Below, piece after piece: positions 10,101-16,524 of a stretch of DNA of 64,000 nucleotides. Source of the stretch: Arcanobacterium phocae (GTDB taxonomy: Bacteria; Actinomycetota; Actinomycetes; Actinomycetales; Actinomycetaceae); contig NZ_JABAPM010000003.1 of the NCBI RefSeq assembly GCF_018913465.1, positions 278,536 to 342,535 on the forward strand, written 5' to 3'. The notes below the pieces were generated by a model. That model was not told the origin of the DNA. It was given only the letters and a program-made list of their open reading frames with translations, and did no database searches. Each line of letters starts with the position of its first letter. Position 1 is the first letter of the stretch. The position numbers were made by a program, and so were the translations under genes.

Positions 10101-11293
10101 GAGCGTCCCGAACGCTGATTCGCAGAAGCCTGCGAAATCGGCTCGATCGGTAGGCGTTGCACCTTGGTTCGTGGCGAATACCGCGAAATACGTGCAGTTC
10201 CCGGATCAATCACATAACGGATTCCCGGCACGGTCAGGGACGTTTCAGCAATATTAGTGGCAAGAACTATTCGCCGATTTGAATGTGCTTGGAAGATGCG
10301 TTGCTGTTCGGCGGAGGACAACCGGGCAAATAGTGGCAGGATTTCGACGGCGCCCGGCACGTTACTGTGTTCGCCAGCGGCCAGGAATTTCGGGCCGAGA
10401 TCGTCCCGGAAAGCCTTGAGGGTTTCGCGGATTTCGCCTTCGCCAGATAAAAAGACGAGGATGTCTCCGGGGCCTTCGTTCATCAGCTCGTGTGCAGCGT
10501 CTACGATTCCAGTAATCGGGTCATCAGCGGACGGGGCTTCGTCGTCGTCAGTATCTATCCCGAGCGGACGGTACCGAATGTCGACCGGGAACGTGCGCCC
10601 AGAAACCTCAATCATCGGTGCGACGACGCCGGGCCCGCCGCCGTGCATATACCGCCCGAAATGTTCGGCGAAGCGTTGCGAATCGATGGTGGCAGAGGTG
10701 ATGATGAGTTTGAGGTCGGGGCGTTGGGGTAGGAGCTGGGCGAGGTAGCCGAGCAGGAAGTCGATGTTAAGAGAGCGTTCGTGGGCTTCGTCGATAATGA
10801 TGGTGTCGTAGCGCCGAAGCATCGGATCGGACTGGATCTCGGCCAGCAAAATACCGTCGGTCATGAGTTTGACCAGCGTGTTGGGGGAGACGTGTTCGGT
10901 GAATCGCACATGGAAGCCGATCGCGCCGCCCATTTCGACCCCAAGTTCGTCGCTAATACGGGTAGCGACGGCGCGTGCCGCAAGCCGGCGGGGCTGCGTG
11001 TGGCCGATCATCCCCGTGATTCCACGCCCGAGCTCCAGGCACATTTTAGGAAGCTGAGTGGTTTTCCCGGAGCCGGTTTCGCCCGCGATAATCACTACCT
11101 GGTTAGCGGCGATGGCTGCCATAATATCGGCGCGCCGAGCAGAGACGGGTAGTTGCTCCGGGTAGGTGATGTCTGGGACGCTGGCTTTGCGGGCGGCGAT
11201 TTGGTCCGGGGTGAACGGACGTGGCCCGCGCTGGGTGCGAGCCTGGTGGCGGGGACGACGGCGGTTGGCTGAGTTGCGTTTTTCGGTAGACAT
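7178..11293 (-). CDS. hrpA: ATP-dependent RNA helicase HrpA
   Basis: 1371-aa DEAH-box RNA helicase. Walker A GETGSGKT is at 71-78, followed by DEAHERS, SATID and the QRSGRSGRVADG motif VI. The HA2 (winged helix plus ratchet) and OB-fold regions follow, and a long C-terminal extension of about 700 residues, DUF3418-like, makes this the full-length HrpA type rather than the short HrpB type. The first 40 residues are basic and disordered-looking (NSANRRRPRHQARTQRGPR). HrpA relatives act on mRNA and stalled ribosomes. The gene stands alone between the EEP gene, which is divergent, and the importer operon. Large antisense open frames inside it are shadows. Confidence 0.95.
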   Translation of the reverse strand: MSTEKRNSANRRRPRHQARTQRGPRPFTPDQIAARKASVPDITYPEQLPVSARRADIMAAIAANQVVIIAGETGSGKTTQLPKMCLELGRGITGMIGHTQPRRLAARAVATRISDELGVEMGGAIGFHVRFTEHVSPNTLVKLMTDGILLAEIQSDPMLRRYDTIIIDEAHERSLNIDFLLGYLAQLLPQRPDLKLIITSATIDSQRFAEHFGRYMHGGGPGVVAPMIEVSGRTFPVDIRYRPLGIDTDDDEAPSADDPITGIVDAAHELMNEGPGDILVFLSGEGEIRETLKAFRDDLGPKFLAAGEHSNVPGAVEILPLFARLSSAEQQRIFQAHSNRRIVLATNIAETSLTVPGIRYVIDPGTARISRYSPRTKVQRLPIEPISQASANQRSGRSGRVADGIAIRLYSEEDFASRPEFTEPEIQRTSLAAVILQMASLGLGTVADFPFIDPPDLKAVRAGIQLLEEIGALEPDTRTPILTKIGHKLARLPIDPRLGRMLLAAVDNGAATEVLVLVAAMSVQDVRERPAEYKAQADQLHARFTEPTSDFLAYLNLWRYLRTQQRDLSGSAFRRLCRAEHLNWLRFREWQDVVAQLRELAKPLGITLKNIALPSAAQIRQARDTHNDVSHNRDVTHAVKAVGASADAPAADAIHRSLLVGLLSNIGTFDQRKRDYLGARGTHFVAWPGSGLAKRTPDWVMAAELVETSRLFARTIAKIDPAWIERVGAHLIKRTYSDPFWSTRDGAAKVHEKVLLYGLTITADRQVLLSSVGTPSARELAREMFIRHALVEGQWRTHHRFVKDNHDALAQAHEVEERLRSHGLVADEDAQYVFFDERIPDNIVSARHFDTWWKKDRHNHPDLLTFTQEFLLGETTASDDDFPTEWIQGDITLPIDYTFVPGSHADGLTIDVPVTLLPQLSDDGFDWLVPGMLDELVIATIRALPKRIRRNLVPAPDAARQIRAKLPDWDSVAHGQPDAISFQDAFTAAARDLRGIDIDADSWADVVLPAHLTINFRVRSERGAVLDEGTSIHYLQRSLAPQTRTAVEHVVKKAVSQALEADPTEPGMTEALTRHDLTTWPELDGDDIPASIETTGAHGLTIRGYPALIETPGKAGFTVELRVLAEPAEQVRDHRNGVIRLLAIELALPEARVTSRWTGRESLAMAASPYPSTSALITDLHVAAIRNLADQWARENKKPLGTLRNRGDYEALRTWLRDRFEDEIYRIAQIVVRILEAYGEVDSVLRTTSSLALINTVTDVRDYVTRLVSDGFIRTTPGEYLAHLPRYLNAARIRVEKAPTNPADDSLAWQVGEISDEVDKERQAMGSYDPQRAAALVKARWMIEELRVSLFAQQLGTSGKVSVQRIRKLLN

Positions 11294-11452
11294 CGTCTTC
11301 TATTTTCGCACGTTCCCGGCAACTTGTCAGTGACGCAGGAACTGGCGGTGTGGGCAAGGAGACGTGCCTCATGGCAGTTCCCCGGTGGGTGATGGAATGA
11401 TGGCAGCAATGGTTGGTCTAGACTTGTTTTTGCTTGTGTTTTTGGAGGGTTT

Positions 11453-12478
11453 ATGAAATTTGTGTGGGCACTAGTTTCGCTAGTTATTGCTGGAATTGCG
11501 TTGGTGTTGTTCCGCCCGGACCTAGTCCCTTACCTGAGTGACTATGCTTTGACTTTGCCATTCGCCCAGATCCTATCGATGCGTTTCTGGATCGGTGCCG
11601 TACTCCTTTTCGGTGCCGTGATGCTAGCTGTTTTCGCGCTGATACGCTACAAGCTTTTGAACATGGGTCGGATCGCGGGTAGTTTGGCCGGGGTGTTACT
11701 GGTTGCGAGCATTTTGCAGTTTGGGCTGTTGCTAGAACGCGGGGTAGCTAACCCGGCACAGCTTGGGCCGGATCGCGGTGTAACGATGTCGTCGGCAGGC
11801 AACGGCGATATCACCGTGCTGACCTACAACACTCTTGGTGGAAAGACCACGGCAGAGCGGATCTCCCAGCTCGTTGAAACCAATGGCGTTGATGTGGTTG
11901 TGCTACCCGAGACGGGACATAAGCGGGGTCGCGAAGTTGTGGAGCTGTTAGCCGCCCAAGGACTGAATTTTCAACAGTTTGATACACATACCTCCCAATA
12001 TGATCCGGAATTTCGCTCAACGATTCTTCTTGTTTCAGCCGCGCTTGGTGAGTATGAACAAAGTGATGACGCCCCGGCTGATTCGGCTGCGGTAGCAGCC
12101 CGGCCGGTGTCTGGCGAAGGTCCAGAATTTTTCGGTGTCCATCCAATTGCGCCAGTGCCTGCGTTGATGGACCAATGGTATTCGCAAACTCGTGCAGTGT
12201 ATGCACTATGCGAGAAAACAAACTTTATTATGGCGGGCGATTTTAATTCCACGATCGATCATCAAATGGCGCATGGTTTTTCCTGTGGAGATGGTGCGCG
12301 TGACGCCGGTTCAGGTGCGGTTGGTACCTGGCCGGCTACCATGCCGGCGTCACTAGCGGCACCGATCGACCGGGTGCTTCACGATGGTCACAGCTATCGG
12401 GGAACCGATGCAGCAATCGTGAAAGTCGGCGAATCAGATCACCGAGGACTCTTGGTTCGACTCACTCCAACCAAGTAG
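11453..12478 (+). CDS. Membrane-tethered endonuclease/exonuclease/phosphatase-family protein
   Basis: 341-aa protein with three N-terminal membrane segments (about residues 3-20, 45-65 and 75-95) and an extracytoplasmic EEP domain. EEP marks are VLTYNTLGG (about 120), VVVLPETG with the metal-binding Glu, MAGDFNSTIDH with the Asp-x-Asn pair and ESDHRGLLV with the terminal Asp-His. Such proteins hydrolyse phosphodiesters or phosphomonoesters outside the cell; the substrate here is not known. The ATG follows ggaggg. A short hairpin follows the stop before the next gene. Confidence 0.87.
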   Translation: MKFVWALVSLVIAGIALVLFRPDLVPYLSDYALTLPFAQILSMRFWIGAVLLFGAVMLAVFALIRYKLLNMGRIAGSLAGVLLVASILQFGLLLERGVANPAQLGPDRGVTMSSAGNGDITVLTYNTLGGKTTAERISQLVETNGVDVVVLPETGHKRGREVVELLAAQGLNFQQFDTHTSQYDPEFRSTILLVSAALGEYEQSDDAPADSAAVAARPVSGEGPEFFGVHPIAPVPALMDQWYSQTRAVYALCEKTNFIMAGDFNSTIDHQMAHGFSCGDGARDAGSGAVGTWPATMPASLAAPIDRVLHDGHSYRGTDAAIVKVGESDHRGLLVRLTPTK

Positions 12479-12509
12479 ACTAGCTAGAACAACGTATTAC
12501 AGATATGTA

Positions 12510-12528
12510 GTGGCGTCGAGTACGCCAC
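12510..12528 (+). other. Small hairpin before the YtxH-like gene
   Basis: GTGGCGT-CGAGT-ACGCCAC, perfect 7-bp arms, just upstream of the gaaagaagga ribosome site. It could end the EEP transcript or shape the leader of the next gene; there is no T-run. Confidence 0.4.
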
Positions 12529-12545
12529 GGGAAAGAAGGATGATC

Positions 12546-12731
12546 ATGCGGTTAATGCGAACACTGATTATCGCCGGTGGCGCCTACGTCTTGGGCACTA
12601 AGGCAGGACATGAGCGCTATGAACAGATTGTCGATGTGGCGTCGAAGCTGTGGAATGCTTCCCCGCTTGCTGACTTCACTGCGCCACATCGTGACACGGT
12701 TGACGAGATCATCGTTGAGGACGAGATGTGA
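12546..12731 (+). CDS. Small YtxH-like membrane protein (gene A), 3' end rewritten by an insertion
   Basis: 61-aa protein beginning MRLMRTLIIAGGAYVLGTKAGHERYEQI, a short membrane segment followed by the GxxxGxxAGxERYEQI pattern found in many small actinobacterial YtxH-like proteins of unknown function. The ATG at 12546 has gaagga 6 nt upstream; the ATG at 12540 overlaps that site. The last 79 bp of the original gene occur again at 16440-16518, where the frame ends in ..VEDDPR. Here it ends ..VEDEM because the accessory insertion starts right after GAGGACGA. The function is probably intact since only the last residues changed. Confidence 0.75.
   Translation: MRLMRTLIIAGGAYVLGTKAGHERYEQIVDVASKLWNASPLADFTAPHRDTVDEIIVEDEM
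12646..12724. repeat. Direct repeat A (left copy): 3' end of gene A
   Basis: 79 bp identical to 16440-16518. Both ends of the identity are sharp. It marks the left edge of the accessory insertion. Confidence 0.93.
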
Positions 12732-12765
12732 ATTTCGTACCCGCAACGGGGGCTGTAAGGTGCTG

Positions 12766-12792
12766 TAACTTGCCAGTTGAACTAGCAAGTTA
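12766..12792. promoter_or_regulatory. Operator-like inverted repeat before the toxin gene
   Basis: TAACTTGC-N11-GCAAGTTA, perfect 8-bp arms, ending 4 bp before the ATG at 12797. Its position suggests a repressor or antitoxin binding site; no good promoter hexamers were found with it. Confidence 0.4.
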
Positions 12793-12796
12793 CCGG

Positions 12797-13282
12797 ATGC
12801 GTCATGCTGGTGGGGAAAGTGAAAATATTGATTGGTCGCCACTAAATGATGAGCTTCCGGATGACTGCTGGGTGATGCTTGACATTTTAGAGTTGGGTTC
12901 ATTCCTTGAGAATTTTGCCGGAGTGGGTATCCATATCTCTGATGAAGAAATTGATGAGCTGATAAGTGCGGTGGAGGACCAATTTGAAAGAGCAGCGTTC
13001 GGGAAACTGAGTTATGGGCGCCGTGCTGATGTAACGGAAACTCAATCGCAACCGGGGCTCATTGAAATTCGATTGCGTGAGCCGTATGAACTTGGAGATG
13101 GTAAATATCGGATTCGTATCTATGTGGTTGAACCAGAGCAGCCGCCTTTTAATGGAATTGTGACTTTGCTGATGCATGTTAAACAAGATGGTAACGGCAG
13201 GCTTAATAGTATGCAGAACGACTTTATGGCAACAGCAATGGATAGATGTGACTCATGGGCTGAGAACTTTCCTATTGTCTAG
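12797..13282 (+). CDS. Putative HigB-like toxin of a toxin-antitoxin-chaperone system
   Basis: 161-aa protein. The C-terminal 70 residues follow the HigB/Gp49-like RelE-fold pattern: LIEIRLREPYELGDGKYRIR, a central VTLLMHVKQ with the late Lys, then FMATAMDRCDSWAENF. The same order (hydrophobic-E-hydrophobic-R..E, F/Y-R, A..K, A-x-x-R..W..F) is seen in Mycobacterium HigB1, an mRNA-cutting toxin; this comparison is from memory. The N-terminal half is acidic and unlike a short RelE toxin. It is followed by a HigA-like and a SecB-like gene, the order of known TAC operons. An in-frame GTG at 12728, overlapping the stop of gene A, is possible, but the extra residues look non-coding and an operator-like palindrome would fall inside them. 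Confidence 0.6.
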   Translation: MRHAGGESENIDWSPLNDELPDDCWVMLDILELGSFLENFAGVGIHISDEEIDELISAVEDQFERAAFGKLSYGRRADVTETQSQPGLIEIRLREPYELGDGKYRIRIYVVEPEQPPFNGIVTLLMHVKQDGNGRLNSMQNDFMATAMDRCDSWAENFPIV

Positions 13283-13299
13283 TGAGTAGACATAAGATA

Positions 13300-13334
13300 T
13301 ATTCACTATATGCATCAGTTGCATATAGTGAATA
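13300..13334. promoter_or_regulatory. Perfect 15-bp inverted repeat overlapping the antitoxin promoter
   Basis: Arms TATTCACTATATGCA and TGCATATAGTGAATA are exact inverses around TCAGT. The right arm contains TATAGT (13324-13329), which ends 6 nt before the GTG start of the antitoxin; TTCACT (13302-13307) is 16 nt upstream and may be the -35. The layout fits autorepression by the XRE-type antitoxin next door. Confidence 0.75.
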
Positions 13335-13335
13335 G

Positions 13336-13710
13336 GTGAGGGATATGTTGGATCGGGAAAGACGCGAATCCATCCGGAAACGACGGGAACAAAATAAGCG
13401 CGATTGGCAACTTATTTCTGACCTGGTGGAAATACGTAAAAAACTAGGGATTGAGCAAGCAGATATTGCGCAGAAAATGTCAGTTAGCCAGTCGACTATT
13501 TCACGTTTTGAATCAGGGCAGATTAATCCTACGCAACAAACTATTCGCCGATATGCACGTATCGTTGGGGTGAGTATCGAATATCAACTGGTTTTAGATA
13601 CTGAAATACGTCACGTTATCCAAGATGTAACCACGTATCAAGAAATGCCGCCTCTGCAATACGGAAAAAATAAATATACTGTTCATTACACTGATAAGGT
13701 TCCGGCATGA
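13336..13710 (+). CDS. HigA-like XRE-family antitoxin
   Basis: 124-aa protein with a clear helix-turn-helix of the XRE/Cro type at about residues 30-80: LVEIRKKLGIEQADIAQKM, recognition helix SQSTISRFESG, then NPTQQTIRRYARIVGVS. The N-terminus is very basic. The C-terminal tail (about 88-124, with TYQEMPPLQYGKNKY) is of the length and aromatic character of the chaperone-addiction tail in HigA antitoxins of TAC systems; that reading is inference. The GTG at 13336 fits a leaderless mRNA (TATAGT 6 nt upstream); the ATG at 13345 is an alternative. It overlaps the chaperone gene by 4 nt (ATGA), so the two are coupled. Confidence 0.8.
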   Translation: MRDMLDRERRESIRKRREQNKRDWQLISDLVEIRKKLGIEQADIAQKMSVSQSTISRFESGQINPTQQTIRRYARIVGVSIEYQLVLDTEIRHVIQDVTTYQEMPPLQYGKNKYTVHYTDKVPA

Positions 13711-14126
13711 TGCTTGACAAAATAGCCTTAGAGCATGTCAAAGTAGTGAAATCTGGAGTGGAAAATCTCATTCGTTCAGAAAACGTCCAGATTGACCAAG
13801 CGGACAAGTTGAACGTGGAAACCAATATCAGTTTCTACGCTCCGCAAGTTATTAATAGCAGGCTACTGGTTGATGTTGAGTTTTTGATTAAAACTCAAAT
13901 CGCCAACGTAAATATACATGTGCGTGGAATTTATCATTCCGAGGATGATCTTAGTGTGTTGCCGAAGGACTATAACTGGGAGAGTTTTCTTTCGGGGCAA
14001 GTAGTTTCTGATGTTTTGCCGTATGTGCGGGTATACGTTTCTCAGTTATGTGGAATGATAGATATTCCAGCGATTCCACTTATGTTAAAAGATCGTGAAT
14101 CCATGCCGGCGGGCGAGGGCGTCTAG
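13707..14126 (+). CDS. SecB-like chaperone of the TAC module, C-terminus fused to flanking repeat
   Basis: 139-aa protein that reads as a SecB-like chaperone. The segment VLPYVRVYVSQLCGMIDIPAIPL (key part VLPYVR..VSQL at 103-114) matches the conserved SecB C-terminal pattern (LFPYARE..S, then a short loop and P-x-L-x-L). The middle (LLVDVEFLIKT, VRGIYHS) has the alternating beta pattern of SecB. In TAC systems such a chaperone folds and protects the antitoxin. Residues 131-139 (ESMPAGEGV) and the stop codon are encoded by the 66-bp duplicated 3' end of the App1 gene, read antisense, so the native tail has been replaced. The SecB core appears complete, so activity may be kept. Confidence 0.68.
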   Translation: MMLDKIALEHVKVVKSGVENLIRSENVQIDQADKLNVETNISFYAPQVINSRLLVDVEFLIKTQIANVNIHVRGIYHSEDDLSVLPKDYNWESFLSGQVVSDVLPYVRVYVSQLCGMIDIPAIPLMLKDRESMPAGEGV

Positions 14127-14192
14127 CTCGAATCCATCTTTGCCACGGATAACTGGAACGCCGTCGCCTTCGGCCTTTTATTGTCGCAGTAT
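14097..14192. repeat. Direct repeat B' (left copy): 3' end of the App1-type gene
   Basis: The first 66 bp (14097-14162) are identical to 16534-16599; similarity then continues with substitutions and one indel to about 14192. It is a truncated, diverging copy of the end of the minus-strand gene at 16525-17637. It supplies the chaperone stop codon and separates the two accessory modules. Confidence 0.92.
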
Positions 14193-14430
14193 GGTTAAGC
14201 TAGTGAGCGGATCAATATTTCGTATTCCAATAATATGCAGATAGTTGTGCTGTTTTCTACCATAATAAACACCTTATCTTATTATTTTTTGCCATTTTTT
14301 CTATTTGTGTAAATATACGCGCATGCGGAAAGTATTCAGTGCTTGGAAATCGTTACTGATATGCCCAAATAAACGGATGATAGCTATACTGTTCCTTGTA
14401 TAGTCGTTCCTATTTGCTGGGAGAAGTTCA
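14193..14430 (+). other. AT-rich leader of the AIPR gene
   Basis: Markedly AT-rich compared with the host genes. I see no gene. Candidate -10 boxes are TATACT (14385-14390) and TATAGT (14399-14404), without convincing -35 partners. The ribosome site gggagaag lies just before the ATG at 14431. Confidence 0.5.
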
Positions 14431-16164
14431 ATGGCAGAGTTGCATTTACAAAAAATTAAAAGGAAACTTCAATCTTCATACTCTGATTTCCAAAAAGAGC
14501 TCAGGTCCCGTTTGCCTAATGATAGTGAAGCAAGCATTTGGACAAAAACGCTTGCTGCACATGCGATTCATTATTATGGTAATGCTCCAGTAGATGAGTT
14601 ATCGCGTTTTGTAGTTGATGGAAGACAAGATCGCGGTATAGATGCTGTTTATTATGATGATTTAAATCATCAGATAACATTTGTACAATCGAAATGGAGT
14701 TCTGAAGGTGTTGGAACGTTAATTTCTGAGACAGATGCTGGTAGTTTTGCTAACGGTATTTCTGAAGCGATGACCGGTACATTTCCAGATGATAGCAATT
14801 CTGCATTGTTGAATTTGAAGGGTATGTTCGAGCGCGTTAACGATGATTATGATATTAAAATTCAATTGATAGTTATTTCTACCACTACTTCTGACATACA
14901 TCCAAATGCGAAGAAGAGGATTGAGGATGGACTCGAACGGGTTTTAGGGAAAGACTATGAGTTAAAAATTGTCAACCAAATCGAAACATACCAGACGTTT
15001 ACAAATGAGGAACTTGGGGGTGGATCCTCTTTCGATATTGTTTTGCATGAAATTGGTATATTAGCTACACCTTATAATGCTGTTTACGGATGGGCTAGTG
15101 GGCTAGACATTGCCGATCTTGTAATTAAACAGGGAAAAAACATATACTCTCGAAATATTCGAGGAGCGCTAGGTAATACTGAAGTTAATAGAGATATTAT
15201 TCAAACTGTTCAGGATGAGCCTGAAAATTTTTGGTATTTTAATAATGGTTTGACTTTTCTCGCCGACGATATTCAGACGCCGCCTCTCCGAGATCCGGCT
15301 TTTGCAAGACTGAAAGTTACTAAAGGCTCTATTGTAAACGGTGCGCAAACATCATCATCCCTTGCTAGTTTGAGGGATTCGGGTAGTTTTGATGCTAATT
15401 TAGAGAGAGTGCGTGTCCAGGTAAGGCTTATTAGTGCACGAAATGCCAATGAAGACGAAGAATTTCCACGACAAGTTACTCGATTTACTAATAGTCAGAA
15501 TGGGGTTGGTGCAAAAGAATTCGTGTCTTTAGACGATTTCCAGAAACGTCTTCAAAAGGAAGTTGATGAGCAATTTGCCAGAAACTATTACATTAGGTCT
15601 GGCACTGGATCTGCAGGTCAAAATGAAACTGGCGATTTTGATCTGCAAACTGCCACTATTGCACTGACCTGCGCGAGAAGGGAAACCAGCAATGTGGTCC
15701 GTGCAAAATCTGGAATTGGTGCCCTATGGAAAGACATAAATAAACCACCATATACTGAGATATTCGATATTAAAACAACGACTGCTCTTGCTTTAGTTAA
15801 AGCAGTAGATGCGTTTAATAGGATTGAAGAACATCTGCAAGACCAGATCAAATCTTTAGATGTGATTGATGAAGGTGGGCAACGGCCACTAAAATATGGA
15901 CAAGTTGCACGTCATGGGAATCGCTTGTTCCAACATGCAGTTATGCGAGGATTGAGGATATTTGACGAAGCTGTCCCAGTTGTTGGTCTCAATAAACAGT
16001 TGGATAAGTTAAATTTAGCTTTGTATTTTTCAGTTTTTGCTAGAGTTATATACGATAATTATCCAGATACGTATTTGGCTTATCTTTTCAAAAATCAAGA
16101 GAAATGCCGGACGGTTATAGAGGCATTTGATCGAGAAATTCGAGAAAGAAAACTTGAAAAATAA
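14431..16164 (+). CDS. AIPR-family abortive infection phage-resistance protein
   Basis: 577-aa protein of the AIPR family, linked to phage abortive infection and often found beside restriction systems. Family marks are FWYFNNGLT (267-275), IVNGAQTSSSL (301-311) and TNSQN (353-357). The N-terminal region holds a nuclease-like motif: GID (Asp71) with VQSK (Gln86, Lys88), a D..QxK arrangement like the Mrr branch of the PD-(D/E)xK fold. It probably cuts nucleic acid upon phage sensing, but that is inferred. The gene is AT-rich with codon use unlike the surrounding genes, indicating transfer. It stands as a single-gene module between repeat copies B' and A'. Confidence 0.88.
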   Translation: MAELHLQKIKRKLQSSYSDFQKELRSRLPNDSEASIWTKTLAAHAIHYYGNAPVDELSRFVVDGRQDRGIDAVYYDDLNHQITFVQSKWSSEGVGTLISETDAGSFANGISEAMTGTFPDDSNSALLNLKGMFERVNDDYDIKIQLIVISTTTSDIHPNAKKRIEDGLERVLGKDYELKIVNQIETYQTFTNEELGGGSSFDIVLHEIGILATPYNAVYGWASGLDIADLVIKQGKNIYSRNIRGALGNTEVNRDIIQTVQDEPENFWYFNNGLTFLADDIQTPPLRDPAFARLKVTKGSIVNGAQTSSSLASLRDSGSFDANLERVRVQVRLISARNANEDEEFPRQVTRFTNSQNGVGAKEFVSLDDFQKRLQKEVDEQFARNYYIRSGTGSAGQNETGDFDLQTATIALTCARRETSNVVRAKSGIGALWKDINKPPYTEIFDIKTTTALALVKAVDAFNRIEEHLQDQIKSLDVIDEGGQRPLKYGQVARHGNRLFQHAVMRGLRIFDEAVPVVGLNKQLDKLNLALYFSVFARVIYDNYPDTYLAYLFKNQEKCRTVIEAFDREIRERKLEK

Positions 16165-16439
16165 AATGTGATATCTCTGTAACTGCCTGGGCTTCTCTGA
16201 ATAAAACGCATGATTGGCGGGAATGGTAGAGCGTATCTATTTTTCTCATCTCAGATAGCTGGCTTATTAAAGTAAGTTTCGCGGTTATGATGTAGCGTAG
16301 AAAGCGATGAAGTGGCTGTTATTGACAAAATAATCGCGTAATACCGCATCTATTATTGGAGCCTCCGAGGATAAGCGACGCAAAAAGCTAAGTGAAAGTT
16401 CGGGGGCATAAATAAAAATGCCTAGTCGGAATCTATTCT
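16165..16439. other. Gene-free stretch after the AIPR gene
   Basis: Intermediate base composition, no reading frame of note and no strong hairpin. A TTGACA-like hexamer occurs inside ttattgacaaaataa but has no -10 partner at a good distance. It probably belongs to the incoming DNA. Confidence 0.4.
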
Positions 16440-16518
16440 AGCTGTGGAATGCTTCCCCGCTTGCTGACTTCACTGCGCCACATCGTGACACGGTTGACGA
16501 GATCATCGTTGAGGACGA
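16440..16518. repeat. Direct repeat A' (right copy): original 3' end of gene A
   Basis: 79 bp identical to 12646-12724, followed here by TCCTCGTTAA, which closes the gene A frame as ..VEDDPR. This is probably the ancestral end, because it overlaps the stop codon of the convergent App1-type gene. The upstream part of gene A is missing here, so it is a remnant. Confidence 0.93.
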
Positions 16519-16524
16519 TCCTCG

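Noticed and set aside
10257..10748. 163-aa + strand open frame inside hrpA
   Set aside because: It is antisense to conserved helicase motifs and has no family marks.
12728..12796. GTG start at 12728 for the toxin gene
   Set aside because: The added residues look non-coding and would place an operator-like palindrome within the gene; kept as an alternative only.
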